64,000 nucleotides of DNA, taken from Bacteroides fragilis NCTC 9343 (GTDB lineage: Bacteria; Bacteroidota; Bacteroidia; Bacteroidales; Bacteroidaceae). Positions within the stretch are counted from its first letter, which is position 1, and each line of letters begins with the position of its first letter. The position numbers were made by a program, and so were the translations under genes. The stretch is from the NCBI RefSeq assembly GCF_000025985.1, contig NC_003228.3, positions 248,001 through 312,000 on the forward strand. Direction: 5' to 3'. Below the pieces are notes generated by a model. The model did not search any database, was not told where the DNA came from, and was given only the letters and a program-made list of their open reading frames with translations. This document shows, in pieces, positions 17,179-28,678 of the stretch.

Positions 17179-18693
17179 ATGAGTAAGAAAGCCCTTTTAA
17201 TGATTCTTGATGGTTGGGGATTAGGCGACCACGGGAAAGATGACGTAATCTTCAACACTGCTACTCCTTACTGGGATTATCTGATGGAGACCTATCCTCA
17301 CTCTCAGTTACAGGCCAGCGGTGAAAACGTAGGTTTACCCGACGGACAGATGGGTAACTCGGAAGTGGGTCACCTCAATATCGGCGCAGGACGCGTAGTT
17401 TATCAGGATTTGGTGAAAATCAACCTCTCTTGTCGTGACAACAGCATCCTGAAGAACCCGGAGATCGTTTCAGCTTTCTCTTACGCAAAAGAAAACGGAA
17501 AGAATGTTCATTTTATGGGACTGACTTCGGATGGTGGCGTACATAGCTCTCTGGACCATCTGTTCAAACTTTGCGATATTGCTAAAGAATATAATATTGA
17601 GAACACTTTCGTTCATTGCTTTATGGATGGACGTGACACAGACCCGAAGAGCGGTAAAGGCTTTATCGAACAACTGGAAGCGCATTGCGCCAAGTCTGCC
17701 GGTAAAGTGGCTTCCATCATTGGCCGTTATTATGCTATGGACCGTGACAAACGCTGGGAACGTGTGAAAGAAGCGTATGACCTGCTGGTAAACGGCATTG
17801 GTAAGAAAGCTACCGACATGGTGCAGGCTATGCAGGAATCTTATGATGAAGGGGTAACAGACGAGTTTATCAAACCGATTGTGAATGCCGGTGTAGACGG
17901 TACTATCAAAGAAGGTGACGTGGTGATCTTCTTCAACTACCGTAACGACCGTGCCAAAGAACTGACTGTAGTTTTGACCCAACAGGATATGCCGGAAGCA
18001 GGCATGCACACAATACCGGGATTGCAGTACTACTGTATGACTCCGTACGATGCTTCGTTCAAGGGTGTGCATATCTTGTTCGATAAGGAAAACGTGGTTA
18101 ATACGTTGGGCGAGTATCTGGCTGCTAACGGAAAGAAACAGCTTCATATTGCCGAAACAGAGAAATATGCTCACGTAACATTCTTCTTTAACGGTGGTCG
18201 TGAAACTCCGTATGATAACGAAGACCGCATCCTGGTTCCGTCTCCGAAAGTTGCAACTTACGACTTGAAACCGGAGATGAGTGCCTATGAAGTGAAAGAT
18301 AAACTGGTGGCTGCCATCAACGAGAATAAATATGACTTTATCGTGGTGAACTATGCCAATGGTGATATGGTAGGTCATACCGGTATTTACGAAGCTATCG
18401 AGAAAGCGGTAGTTGCCGTAGACGCGTGTGTGAAAGATACCATTGAAGCAGCCAAAGCTCAAGGTTACGAAGCTATCATCATTGCCGATCATGGTAACGC
18501 TGACCATGCTTTGAATGAAGACGGTACCCCGAATACGGCTCACTCTTTGAATCCTGTACCTTGTGTATACGTGACAGAGAATAAAGAAGCGAAAGTGGCA
18601 GACGGACGTTTGGCAGATGTGGCGCCTACCATCCTGCATATTTTGGATATGGTTCAACCGGCTGAGATGACAGGTTGCAATTTGATTAAATAA
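17179..18693 (+). CDS. gpmI: 2,3-bisphosphoglycerate-independent phosphoglycerate mutase
   Basis: Mn2+-dependent glycolytic enzyme of 504 residues that interconverts 3- and 2-phosphoglycerate. It opens with the alkaline-phosphatase-fold metal motif LMILDGWG. The phospho-acceptor serine is Ser61 in [16 protein letters not shown]. Further family motifs are [49 protein letters not shown] and [12 protein letters not shown], with the His/Asp metal ligands. Length is typical. It is a single gene with its own promoter and a strong terminator. Confidence 0.98.
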   Translation: MSKKALLMILDGWGLGDHGKDDVIFNTATPYWDYLMETYPHSQLQASGENVGLPDGQMGNSEVGHLNIGAGRVVYQDLVKINLSCRDNSILKNPEIVSAFSYAKENGKNVHFMGLTSDGGVHSSLDHLFKLCDIAKEYNIENTFVHCFMDGRDTDPKSGKGFIEQLEAHCAKSAGKVASIIGRYYAMDRDKRWERVKEAYDLLVNGIGKKATDMVQAMQESYDEGVTDEFIKPIVNAGVDGTIKEGDVVIFFNYRNDRAKELTVVLTQQDMPEAGMHTIPGLQYYCMTPYDASFKGVHILFDKENVVNTLGEYLAANGKKQLHIAETEKYAHVTFFFNGGRETPYDNEDRILVPSPKVATYDLKPEMSAYEVKDKLVAAINENKYDFIVVNYANGDMVGHTGIYEAIEKAVVAVDACVKDTIEAAKAQGYEAIIIADHGNADHALNEDGTPNTAHSLNPVPCVYVTENKEAKVADGRLADVAPTILHILDMVQPAEMTGCNLIK

Positions 18694-18731
18694 TTAATAG
18701 CTTTTTACTACAATAGCTATCAGCATAAAAT

Positions 18732-18777
18732 GAAGTGTTTTCGGGAGGCTTATACCTCTTGAAGACACTTCTTTTTT
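18732..18777 (+). terminator. Intrinsic terminator of gpmI
   Basis: The arms gaagtgttttcgggagg and cctcttgaagacacttc form a stem of about 17 bp with G-U pairs and a 6-nt loop, directly followed by TTTTTT (18772-18777). It lies 38 bp after the gpmI stop. Confidence 0.9.
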
Positions 18778-18786
18778 ATCTAAATG

Positions 18787-18818
18787 CTTGTTGCTTCATA
18801 TTTAATGAGTTATCTTTG
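18787..18818 (+). promoter_or_regulatory. Promoter of the sensor-kinase pair
   Basis: CTTG, a 20-bp spacer and TATCTTTG (perfect -7) end 23 bp before the kinase start codon. Confidence 0.65.
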
Positions 18819-18841
18819 CTAACCTTACACAAAATATAAAG

Positions 18842-19936
18842 ATGAAACAGCTTATATTGTCAGGGATGTTCGTTGTATGTGGATTGTCCGTATCCCTTGC
18901 TTCTGAAAAGTGGGCTGTGGATAGCATAAACTGGCATCGTGCAGAGCAGAAAATGCAAGAGAAGGATTTTCAGGATGCAGCACTGACATATAAGGAATTG
19001 ATTACGAAAGGAGATTCTTTGTTTGTGGATTATGCCGGCCGGCATGTTGAGGATATGCGTGAACAATATTCCATTGACGAGTTGGACTTACAAAACGGAA
19101 TGCAGCAGAAGAAAATATGGAAATTGGTGTTTATCACCATTCTATGTCTGGTCGTTTTGTTATTCGTAGGACTTCTCTATTTGAGGAGAGCGGAGAGAAA
19201 ACTTCTATTTTCCAGAGAAGAGTTGCAAAAGGCAAAAAGGCTGGCCGAAGAGTCTGTCCGTAATAAGAGCGTATTTCTTTCCAATATGAGCCATGAGATA
19301 AAAACTCCCTTAAATGCGTTGGCAGGTTTCTCTGAAATTTTGATTACTCCGGGAATTGACGATGAAGTTCGTGCGCAGTGTAATGACGTGATCAGGTTAA
19401 ACTCCGATTTATTGTTGCATTTGGTAAATGACGTAGTCGATGTTTCGTGTCTGGATGTGGCAAATATGAGATTCTCCGTGGTTCCGCATGAGGTGGTGGC
19501 TTTATGCCGGAATGTGGTGGAGATGCTGAGAAATATCAAACAGACTTCTGCGGAGATGATTTTTGAGACAGAATTGTCTGCTTTGGAAATGGAAACTGAT
19601 CCGTGCAGGCTCCAGCAAGTGTTGATCAACCTACTGGTCAATGCTACAAAATTTACGAAGGAGGGATATATCACATTGACATTGCGGATAAATGAAGCTG
19701 GGGTACCTGAGTTTATGGTAACGGATACCGGGTGTGGAATTCCCCTTGAAAATCAAGAGGCTGTATTCAGTCGGTTCGAAAAACTCAATGAAGGCATCCA
19801 GGGTACAGGGCTGGGGCTGCCTATCTGTAAGCTGATCATTAATCGTATGGGAGGAGACATCCGGGTTGACTCCACTTATAGCAAAGGGGCCCGTTTTATT
19901 TTTACTCACCCTTTGAAACAGGAGGAAAACCGATGA
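18842..19936 (+). CDS. Sensor histidine kinase with a minimal sensor region
   Basis: 364 residues. After a signal peptide (MKQLILSGMFVVCGLSVSLAS) only about 70 residues precede the membrane helix (about 92-114, LVFITILCLVVLLFVGLLYL). They resemble the last TPR and the juxtamembrane helix of larger Bacteroides TPR kinases. The catalytic half is complete: HisKA with His151 in FLSNMSHEIKTPLNALAGF, N box LINLLVNATKFT, G1 VTDTGCGIP, G2 GTGLGLPICKLII. It has no receiver and no DNA-binding domain, and no response-regulator gene adjoins it. The stop overlaps the next start by 4 bp, so the two proteins are probably made together. Confidence 0.93.
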   Translation: MKQLILSGMFVVCGLSVSLASEKWAVDSINWHRAEQKMQEKDFQDAALTYKELITKGDSLFVDYAGRHVEDMREQYSIDELDLQNGMQQKKIWKLVFITILCLVVLLFVGLLYLRRAERKLLFSREELQKAKRLAEESVRNKSVFLSNMSHEIKTPLNALAGFSEILITPGIDDEVRAQCNDVIRLNSDLLLHLVNDVVDVSCLDVANMRFSVVPHEVVALCRNVVEMLRNIKQTSAEMIFETELSALEMETDPCRLQQVLINLLVNATKFTKEGYITLTLRINEAGVPEFMVTDTGCGIPLENQEAVFSRFEKLNEGIQGTGLGLPICKLIINRMGGDIRVDSTYSKGARFIFTHPLKQEENR

Positions 19937-21876
19937 AGAGACTGGTTGTTCTATTGTTTGGTTTGGTCGGTGCCGCCTTGTTTATGTCGGCTGCCAATTC
20001 GGGTGATCGTGTACTGCGTGACAGTATCTTTCATGTCTATCGGTCGATGCCTGCCGACACCACTCGGACCGTTTTTGCGAAAGAGGCTGCAATGGGACAC
20101 GTTAAAGAAAGCTGGGCGTTGGAGTTACTGGATTCGGCATTGGTGTTTGCCCGGGAGATAAAAGATGTGGAGGGTGAGTTGGAACTCCAATACGGGATTT
20201 TTCGTTACTATACGTTCAGGATGGACGGTGAGAATATGGAAAAGACGTGTGCCACCCTGAGGGAAGCGTGTTATCGTTATAAGAAATATGACAACTATTT
20301 TCTGGCTTTGCATTATGTGCTCCAGTTGAAGGGATCGGAGGGGGACACGGAGTATGCCATTCTTGAATCGAGAAAGATGCGTGAAGAAGCTGTGCGTTTG
20401 CATGTCGACCGTGGAGTGTTTTTGTCATATATCACGGAGGGAAAGTCGTATGTTTTCGCGCGAAATACGGAAAAAGCAATCGAACAGTATCTGAAGGCAC
20501 TTGAGATTGAAGGAACGACTTTCGGGGACAAACTCATGGTACATGGATATCTGGCGAGTTCCTATTACCTGAAAGATAAATATAAGGAGGCTCTTGGAGA
20601 ATTGAAAGCACAACGGCAATTGATTGACGGAGTAATTAAGAAAAAGCCGTCTATGCTTGGAGTGTACAGATCTACTCTGTTGACCATCGAGTTGATGTAT
20701 TGCAAGATTTATCTGGGCATGGTCGACGCAGATCCTTTGTGGATACATCTCAATGAAGCTGCCAAATTTTATGATGATGACTGTTTTTCGGCTACAGCAG
20801 TCAATTATCACTTTTCTTGGGCGGGATATTATTATTTAAGACAGGACTGGGAACGATGTTTCCCTGAATTTGAACGTACATTGGCTGCTTTTAAGGGTAC
20901 TCAGCCTATGTATGAGATCGAGATTCGGAGAATAATGGGAGATGCCTATGTGGATGCCGGCCGATATGAAGAGGCTGCCCGGACTTATAAAACAGCGGCT
21001 GTGATGTGCGATTCTGTAAATAAAGCTACTTTGCGGATGAATGAAGAGACGGTGGAGGCCAACTATCGTATCCGGAAAGCTTTGCTTGACAAAGAATTGG
21101 GAGAGAAGCGCTTTTTGCAAGTGGCGGTAGTAGGATTGTCTCTGTTTGTTGTTTTGTTGGTGTGGGGAGTGATACGCTTGATCCGGATTCGGGGAGAGTT
21201 GGTGAAATCTCAGAAGGAAATGGCGGAATCGTATGCCGTGGTCGTAGCAACCGATAAGATGAAAGAGTTTTTTTTGCGGAACATTACAGATGAAATACGG
21301 GTTCCTCTGGATACTGTGGTGGAATTGTCTGACCGCCTGTGCCGGGAGACGAATTTGAAACAGGAAAAACAGCAGGAGTATTCTGCAACAATCAAGAAGT
21401 GTGCTTCAAAACTGATTGGCCTGATATTCAATGTGCTGGACCTTGCCCGATTAGAATCGGGAATGATGAAGTTTGTGGTAGAGGAGTATGATGTGGTTCA
21501 GTTATGTACCGATGCCAGGCTGATGGTGGAGATGCAAACTGAAAATAGAACGAAAGTTGATTTACACACGGAACCGGATATGCTGCTGATCGATGTGGAT
21601 ACCACCTGGTTTATGAAAATGCTTGCTTCTGTGCTAAAATATCCCGAAGAAAGTGAGGGGCTTTTCAGGGTGAAGTTCATCTTGTCCCGCCCAAGCGAGG
21701 ATTATTTGCAAATTAAAGTTGTAAACAGCCCCATTTTTATGACTGCCGAAAGTGAAAAGGAGTTTGATGTTTTGCATACTATCAATCGGCTGTACTTAGA
21801 AACTTTCCAAGGTAGCTATCAGTTACTCGAAGAGAGTGGTGAGCGGATGATTATCATTACATATCCTGTGTCATGA
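19933..21876 (+). CDS. TPR sensor pseudokinase (histidine-kinase-like, catalytically degenerate)
   Basis: 647 residues: signal peptide (to about residue 21), a periplasmic TPR array over about 370 residues (for example NTEKAIEQYLKALEIEG and AGRYEEAARTYKTAAVMC), one membrane helix (about 395-418), then a HisKA-like dimer region. There FFLRNITDEIRVPLDTVVEL has Asp453 where the phospho-acceptor His should be. The ATPase half keeps the length and fold pattern but lacks the Asn of the N box (the matching stretch is FMKMLASVLKYPEESEG) and has no DxGxG or GxGxG loops. It should therefore neither bind ATP nor autophosphorylate. It is translationally coupled to the active kinase before it, so a regulatory or heterodimer role is likely. 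Confidence 0.88.
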   Translation: MKRLVVLLFGLVGAALFMSAANSGDRVLRDSIFHVYRSMPADTTRTVFAKEAAMGHVKESWALELLDSALVFAREIKDVEGELELQYGIFRYYTFRMDGENMEKTCATLREACYRYKKYDNYFLALHYVLQLKGSEGDTEYAILESRKMREEAVRLHVDRGVFLSYITEGKSYVFARNTEKAIEQYLKALEIEGTTFGDKLMVHGYLASSYYLKDKYKEALGELKAQRQLIDGVIKKKPSMLGVYRSTLLTIELMYCKIYLGMVDADPLWIHLNEAAKFYDDDCFSATAVNYHFSWAGYYYLRQDWERCFPEFERTLAAFKGTQPMYEIEIRRIMGDAYVDAGRYEEAARTYKTAAVMCDSVNKATLRMNEETVEANYRIRKALLDKELGEKRFLQVAVVGLSLFVVLLVWGVIRLIRIRGELVKSQKEMAESYAVVVATDKMKEFFLRNITDEIRVPLDTVVELSDRLCRETNLKQEKQQEYSATIKKCASKLIGLIFNVLDLARLESGMMKFVVEEYDVVQLCTDARLMVEMQTENRTKVDLHTEPDMLLIDVDTTWFMKMLASVLKYPEESEGLFRVKFILSRPSEDYLQIKVVNSPIFMTAESEKEFDVLHTINRLYLETFQGSYQLLEESGERMIIITYPVS

Positions 21877-22230
21877 TTGCAGATGATTCGTATCCGGCAT
21901 GAGAAAGCGTAATTGTTTTTGTCTTTTAGGATACGTTTTATCTTCTTGTTATGCAAATTCCCGGCGAAAACGATCTGTCGAACCATATATTTCTGTAACT
22001 TTGTCTTTAATAAACGTAGTGATAATAGATGATCTGTTATGCAATTAGCCACTATAAGATTATAAATTTTATCGCTAATTATTTGTTTGTCAATATTCTA
22101 ATTTACATGATAATCTATCAAACTCAGGTGGCTTTACTATCAGATCTGAATATCTCTTTAAGAGTATGAAAAACTTGAGAGATTCCTTCTATTTACACTT
22201 AGGTAACTTGTATAATATAAACCGATAATT
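21877..22230. other. Gene-free stretch between the pseudokinase and DUF3109 genes
   Basis: 354 bp, AT-rich, with no credible gene. A 7-bp inverted repeat (cgtatcc at 21889-21895, ggatacg at 21929-21935), followed by TTTTATC, may be a weak terminator for the kinase operon, but its loop is long. TAACTTTG at 21996-22003 is a good -7 box without a visible -33; if used, it would give the DUF3109 gene a leader of over 200 nt. A 7-bp inverted repeat aattagc/gctaatt (22043-22080) lies within that stretch. Confidence 0.45.
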
Positions 22231-22812
22231 ATGATTCAAATAGACAACGTTGTTGTGAGCCTGGATGTGCTTCGCGAGAAGTTTGTGTGCAACTTGGATG
22301 CCTGTAAAGGTGAGTGTTGCATTGAAGGTGATGCCGGGGCTCCGGTAGAACTGGAAGAGGTGGAGAAATTGGAAGAGGTGCTTCCGGTTGTTTGGGATGA
22401 ACTGTCGCCCGAAGCTCGTGCGGTAATAGATAAGCAAGGCGTGGTATATACCGATCGGGACGGTGATCTGGTGACCTCCATTGTGAATGGCAAAGACTGT
22501 GTATTTACTTGTTACGATGAAAAGGGGTATTGCTATTGCGCCATCGAGAAAGCATATCGGGGAGGAAAAACAGACTTTTATAAACCGGTGTCTTGCCATC
22601 TGTATCCTATACGGGTAGGCAATTACGGACCTTATCAGGCAGTGAATTACCATCGTTGGGATGTATGTAAGGCTGCTGTATTGTTGGGTAAAAAGGAGAA
22701 TGTTCCGGTCTATCGCTTCCTGAAGGAGCCGTTGATTCGTAAATTCGGTAAGGAGTGGTATGATGAACTGGAGATTGCGGTAAAAGAATTGCAGGATAGA
22801 GGGATGATATGA
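22231..22812 (+). CDS. DUF3109 cysteine-rich protein
   Basis: 193 residues, cytoplasmic, no signal peptide. The conserved cysteines come in groups: FVCNLDACKGECCIEGDAG near residues 18-36, then DCVFTCYDEKGYCYCAIE, VSCHLYPIR and WDVCKAA. The spacing resembles proteins of the YkgJ/DUF3109 class, thought to hold a metal or Fe-S centre. The biochemical role is unknown. The stop overlaps the AsmA-like gene by 4 bp, so the two are made together. Confidence 0.85.
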   Translation: MIQIDNVVVSLDVLREKFVCNLDACKGECCIEGDAGAPVELEEVEKLEEVLPVVWDELSPEARAVIDKQGVVYTDRDGDLVTSIVNGKDCVFTCYDEKGYCYCAIEKAYRGGKTDFYKPVSCHLYPIRVGNYGPYQAVNYHRWDVCKAAVLLGKKENVPVYRFLKEPLIRKFGKEWYDELEIAVKELQDRGMI

Positions 22813-25775
22813 ACAGACAGGTAAAGAAAACACTTAAGATCAGCGGCATCACGTTGGGAACAGTTCTTTTGGTGCTGCTTGTTGCCATTGCTTTTGTGAT
22901 TAATTTCATCGTAACTCCGAAGAAGCTGACTCCGGTGGTGCTGGATGCTGCCAATCAGACTCTGAATGCACACCTGGATATGGAGAGCGTAGAGTTGACT
23001 TTCTTTTCAACTTTCCCACAGTTCGGATTGAAGGTGAAGAACGGTAGTTTGGTGTCTAAAGCCTTGAATGATAGTAGCTGGTGCAAAACCGATTCGTTAC
23101 TGTCTTTCAAGGAATGTGTGCTGACCGTCAACCCGATAGCATATTTGACGGAAAATCGCATTGTTGTTCACAATCTTTCGTTGGAAGAGGTAGCTGTATA
23201 TGCCTACCGGAATAAAGCCGGGAAAGCCAATTGGGAGGTAACCCGTGCATCGGCCGATACGATACCGGCCGATACTGCATCGACCGATTTTAATAGTGAG
23301 ATTGATATCCGGAATATAGAACTCAAACATGCCAATCTTGTTTTCGATGATCGGAATACGGATATTTACTCACGCATCGATGATGCTAATCTGAAGTTGA
23401 GGCTTTCGCTGACAAAGGGTATTTCTACTTTAGGGTTGAAATTTGACAACAAAAATATTCTTTTCTGGCAGCAGGGAGAACTGTTGGTCAATAAGATAGC
23501 TACTTCTTTACGGACAGATATTATGGTGGACAGGCAGACAGCTGTCTGGAAACTGAAGGATACGGAACTCGATGTGAATGGTATCCGGCTGGATGTAAAC
23601 GGAACTTTCCGGCGGGATACCGTGGCGAAGACAATCGGTATGGATCTGGAATATGGTTTGCATGCCCCTTCGATGGAGACGGTGTTGCGGATGATTCCGA
23701 AATCGTATGTGAAGGACAGTAAAGTCTCGGCTAAAGGTGAAGTTACCGTTAGCGGTAGGGTGAGGGGTGTGTATGGTGACAAAAAGTTGCCTGCCGTTTC
23801 ACTCAAGATCGGTATCAAAGAGGCTTCGGCACAATATAAGGATTTGCCATACGGTATTGATGAGGTAACGGCAGATTTTGATGCGTATGTCGACTTGATG
23901 CGTCATCAGCCTTCGTATCTAAACCTGAAAATATTCCATTTTAAAGGGGCGCATACTGAAGTTTTGGCCGATGCGAAGGTAGACGATTTGCTGGATGATC
24001 CGTTGATTACTTTCCATACCCAGTCGACTGTCGACCTGGATGCACTGGCTAAAACCTTTCCATTGCAGGAAAGCGTGACAATCACGGGAAAACTGGATGC
24101 GGATATGGGAATGAAGTGCCGCCTTTCTACTTTGAAGAAGCAGGATATCGGGCGCATGAAGTTGGGAGGCAAACTTGAATTGAAAGATTTTGAATTGAAG
24201 GATACTGCTAAGGATTTCGATTTTCTAGGTAATGCTACTTTCCGTTTCCGTGATAATGAAACCTTGCAGGCGCAGATGGATGTCCGTAAACTGGTGTTGA
24301 GAAGCCGTTTTCTCTCTTCTGACATCGAACGGTTGGTTGCCAATGTTTCTTCGACTAATCCGCAGGATACCAACCGCATTGTCTCTTTGCAGTGCGATAT
24401 GGAGGTCAGTAAGCTCCGTGCTTCGATGGGCGATTCTATAAAGTTATACAGTGCCCGTACAAAAGCACAAGCTGCACTGGGGCCTCAGGAGGTGGATGTA
24501 ACGAAGCCGGCGATTGATTTTTCACTTCGTGCCGATTCGCTTTTCTTCAGTGCGGCAGGAACTCGCATGGCTATGAATGTGGCGGGCATCAAGATGAAGG
24601 CTGATAAGCTGAATGACTCCCTGTGGATGCCTAAAGGGATTGTTGGGTTCAATCGCTTACGTTTCCGTACGCCGGAATTCGGCTTGCCTATTCGCATGTC
24701 AAAAACAGCGGTGACGGTGGATGGCCCGAAGATTACTTTAAAGAATGCTTCTGTCCGTATCGGACGCTCCAATATGACGGCTACAGGCGATATGATGGGT
24801 GTTTACAGGGCAATGACGAAAGGAGAGAAGTTGACGGCACATTTGTCTCTTACGTCTGATCTGATCGATTGTAATCAGTTGATTAATTCTCTTTCTTTCC
24901 CCGAGGATACTACGGAAGTGCTTACCGACAGCGTACCTTCGGAGATGAAATTGTTTGTGATTCCCCGAAATATAGATTTTGAATTACAAACAGATCTGAA
25001 GAAGGTCATTTTTGAGAAAATGCTGTTTGAGAATGTACATGGAGCGGTAGATATTAAGAATCAGGCCATACATCTGGAAGATCTTTCAATACGTGCCCTC
25101 GATGCCGATATGAAGGCTGTGATGGTCTATAAGGCCGGTAGTCCCCGCGGCGGATATGCCGGTTTTGATTTTAAGATCCGAAACATCAATATTGCGAAGC
25201 TGGTCGACTTTGTTCCTGCACTCGATACGATAGTGCCTATGCTTCGTTCTTTCAAGGGCCGGGTTATGTTTGATGTTGCTGCCGATGCCCGTTTGGATTC
25301 GGCAATGAATATCCGTATCCCCACTCTGCGTTCGGCCATTCACATCAAAGGAGACAGCCTGGTCCTGATGGATGGTGAAACCTTTGCTGAGATCTCAAAG
25401 ATGTTGATGTTTAAGAATAAAAAAGAGAATGTATTCGATAGTATCTCTGTCAATGTGACGGTACACGACGGTAATGTGACCGTCTATCCTTTCCTGGTAG
25501 AGATAGACCGTTATAAAGCTGCTGTTGGAGGTGAGCAAGGATTAGATATGAACTTTAACTATCACATCTCCATCTTGAAGTCTCCGTTGCCGTTTAAAGC
25601 GGGAGTGAATATTTCGGGCAATCTGGACAAAATGAAGTTCCGTATAGGTAAGGCCAAATATAAGGATGCGGTTACCCCTGCTGCGGTACATCGGGTGGAT
25701 AGTACCCGCATGAATATGGGCAATGAGATTGTTAATCGTTTCCGACGAGTAGTATTGGGACGACAACCTCGATAA
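22809..25775 (+). CDS. AsmA-like membrane-anchored protein
   Basis: 988 residues with one N-terminal membrane anchor (about 12-36, GITLGTVLLVLLVAIAFVINFI) and a very long periplasmic part made of repeating beta strands. The AsmA start motif is visible as LDAANQTLNAHLDMESVELTFFSTFPQFGLKVKNG, with more strands of the type LKLRLSLTKG and the C-terminal AsmA pattern near the end (IHIKGDSLVLMDGETFAEISKMLMF). In Gram-negative bacteria such proteins form lipid-carrying bridges between the two membranes; that role here is inferred. It is co-transcribed with the DUF3109 gene and ends at a bidirectional terminator against gyrB. Confidence 0.88.
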   Translation: MNRQVKKTLKISGITLGTVLLVLLVAIAFVINFIVTPKKLTPVVLDAANQTLNAHLDMESVELTFFSTFPQFGLKVKNGSLVSKALNDSSWCKTDSLLSFKECVLTVNPIAYLTENRIVVHNLSLEEVAVYAYRNKAGKANWEVTRASADTIPADTASTDFNSEIDIRNIELKHANLVFDDRNTDIYSRIDDANLKLRLSLTKGISTLGLKFDNKNILFWQQGELLVNKIATSLRTDIMVDRQTAVWKLKDTELDVNGIRLDVNGTFRRDTVAKTIGMDLEYGLHAPSMETVLRMIPKSYVKDSKVSAKGEVTVSGRVRGVYGDKKLPAVSLKIGIKEASAQYKDLPYGIDEVTADFDAYVDLMRHQPSYLNLKIFHFKGAHTEVLADAKVDDLLDDPLITFHTQSTVDLDALAKTFPLQESVTITGKLDADMGMKCRLSTLKKQDIGRMKLGGKLELKDFELKDTAKDFDFLGNATFRFRDNETLQAQMDVRKLVLRSRFLSSDIERLVANVSSTNPQDTNRIVSLQCDMEVSKLRASMGDSIKLYSARTKAQAALGPQEVDVTKPAIDFSLRADSLFFSAAGTRMAMNVAGIKMKADKLNDSLWMPKGIVGFNRLRFRTPEFGLPIRMSKTAVTVDGPKITLKNASVRIGRSNMTATGDMMGVYRAMTKGEKLTAHLSLTSDLIDCNQLINSLSFPEDTTEVLTDSVPSEMKLFVIPRNIDFELQTDLKKVIFEKMLFENVHGAVDIKNQAIHLEDLSIRALDADMKAVMVYKAGSPRGGYAGFDFKIRNINIAKLVDFVPALDTIVPMLRSFKGRVMFDVAADARLDSAMNIRIPTLRSAIHIKGDSLVLMDGETFAEISKMLMFKNKKENVFDSISVNVTVHDGNVTVYPFLVEIDRYKAAVGGEQGLDMNFNYHISILKSPLPFKAGVNISGNLDKMKFRIGKAKYKDAVTPAAVHRVDSTRMNMGNEIVNRFRRVVLGRQPR

Positions 25776-25796
25776 GCCCGGGAGGAATTCAAAGAA

Positions 25797-25836
25797 AAGC
25801 GCCGGTCCGAAGGATTTTCCTTCAGCGCCGGCGCTT
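25797..25836. terminator. Bidirectional terminator between AsmA-like gene and gyrB
   Basis: Long stem: aagcgccgg...ccggcgctt with an inner gaagga/tccttc pair and a short TTT loop. It sits in the 100-bp gap between convergent genes and can serve both. Confidence 0.8.
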
Positions 25837-25875
25837 CTTCGTTGTAAGATGTGAGGTTGGTGTTTATATTACGAA

Positions 25876-27885
<2,010 letters not shown>

Positions 27886-27954
27886 TTAGAGAAGAATGAA
27901 GAGTGAAAAAAGAAGAATTAAAAATAAACCCGACCGGGTAATTGAAAGCATAAA

Positions 27955-27978
27955 AAGCCGAACTGAAAAGTCCGGCTT
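27955..27978 (-). terminator. Terminator of rpsT
   Basis: On the minus strand aagccggact...agttcggctt forms a stem with G-U pairing, followed by UUUUUA. It lies 37 bp after the rpsT stop. Strength is moderate to good. Confidence 0.8.
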
Positions 27979-28014
27979 CTAATATTATATAGAGTCTGTT
28001 ATATATCTTATTTC

Positions 28015-28269
28015 TTAAGCAAGCTTGTTGATGTAAATGGCCAACTTAGATTTCAGATTGTTAGCTTTATTCTTATGAATAACGTTTGTCTTAGCTAACT
28101 TGTCTACCATCTTAACGATGCCCGGATACATAGCAGTTGCTTCTGCTTTGTCAGTAGTTGAACGAAGTTTTCTAACAGCATTTCTCATGGTTTTACCATA
28201 ATATCTGTTACGAAGTCTTCTAGTTTCTTCTTGTCTGATTCTCTTGATTGATGATTTATGATTTGCCAT
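28015..28269 (-). CDS. rpsT: 30S ribosomal protein S20
   Basis: 84 residues, very basic, binding 16S rRNA in the body of the small subunit. It begins with the diagnostic [21 protein letters not shown] and contains [21 protein letters not shown] and the conserved helical tail [16 protein letters not shown]. Length is standard. It follows tRNA-Glu by 39 bp on the same strand, with no terminator between, so the two are likely transcribed together from the promoter at 28457-28487. Confidence 0.97.
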
Positions 28270-28308
28270 CTCGACTAATCTGTTTTAATTCGTTTATTTT
28301 TTTAATTG

Positions 28309-28380
28309 TAGCCCGTGGGGGAATCGAACCCCCCTTTCAAGAATGAAAATCTTGCGTCCTAACCGATAGACGAACGGGCC
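28309..28380 (-). tRNA. tRNA-Glu (anticodon TTC)
   Basis: 72 nt cloverleaf read on the minus strand. It opens GGCCCGTTCGTCTATCGG; the anticodon stem CAAGA/TCTTG holds loop TTTTCAT, and the T arm is GGGGGTTCGATTCCCCC. The acceptor stem closes with ACGGGCT and discriminator A; the outermost pair is G-U. The CCA tail is not encoded. Confidence 0.97.
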
Positions 28381-28456
28381 ATCCTGTTTTGAGCATTTCT
28401 GCTCTTTTTGTTTCACTTTGCTTTCGTTCTGTATCGTTGTTTCCCGATTGCGAGTG

Positions 28457-28487
28457 CAAAGGTAGGGCTTTTTTTGAAACTACCAAA
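28457..28487 (-). promoter_or_regulatory. Promoter of tRNA-Glu and rpsT
   Basis: On the minus strand TTTG, a 19-bp spacer and TACCTTTG: a perfect consensus pair about 76 bp before the tRNA. Confidence 0.8.
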
Positions 28488-28623
28488 CTATTCGCGGAAA
28501 AATTTTCTGATTATTTTTGATGGTTTTTCGTTTTTATTTAGGTTATGTGTTGATAATCAATTTCTTATTTGCTGTTTTATTTTCTGGCGAAAGAATGATT
28601 TTTTTTTGAGATAGTAGTATTCG

Positions 28624-28654
28624 ATTGTCCATTTCCTCTTTTTTTGTAGCTTTG
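28624..28654 (+). promoter_or_regulatory. Promoter of recO, which decides its start codon
   Basis: ATTG, a 19-bp spacer and TAGCTTTG (perfect -7). The longest reading frame begins at 28625, inside this promoter, so translation must start downstream, at 28679. Confidence 0.7.
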
Positions 28655-28678
28655 TTACCGGAAAGAAAAGTTAGAGCT

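Noticed and set aside
17470..18657. 395-codon open frame on the minus strand
   Set aside because: It lies wholly opposite gpmI, which has clear enzyme motifs, promoter and terminator. The protein is Phe/Ile/His-rich with no family pattern, typical of an antisense shadow.
22189..22833. 214-codon minus-strand frame opposite the DUF3109 gene
   Set aside because: The plus-strand gene has conserved cysteine groups and a 4-bp overlap with the next gene; the minus frame has neither.
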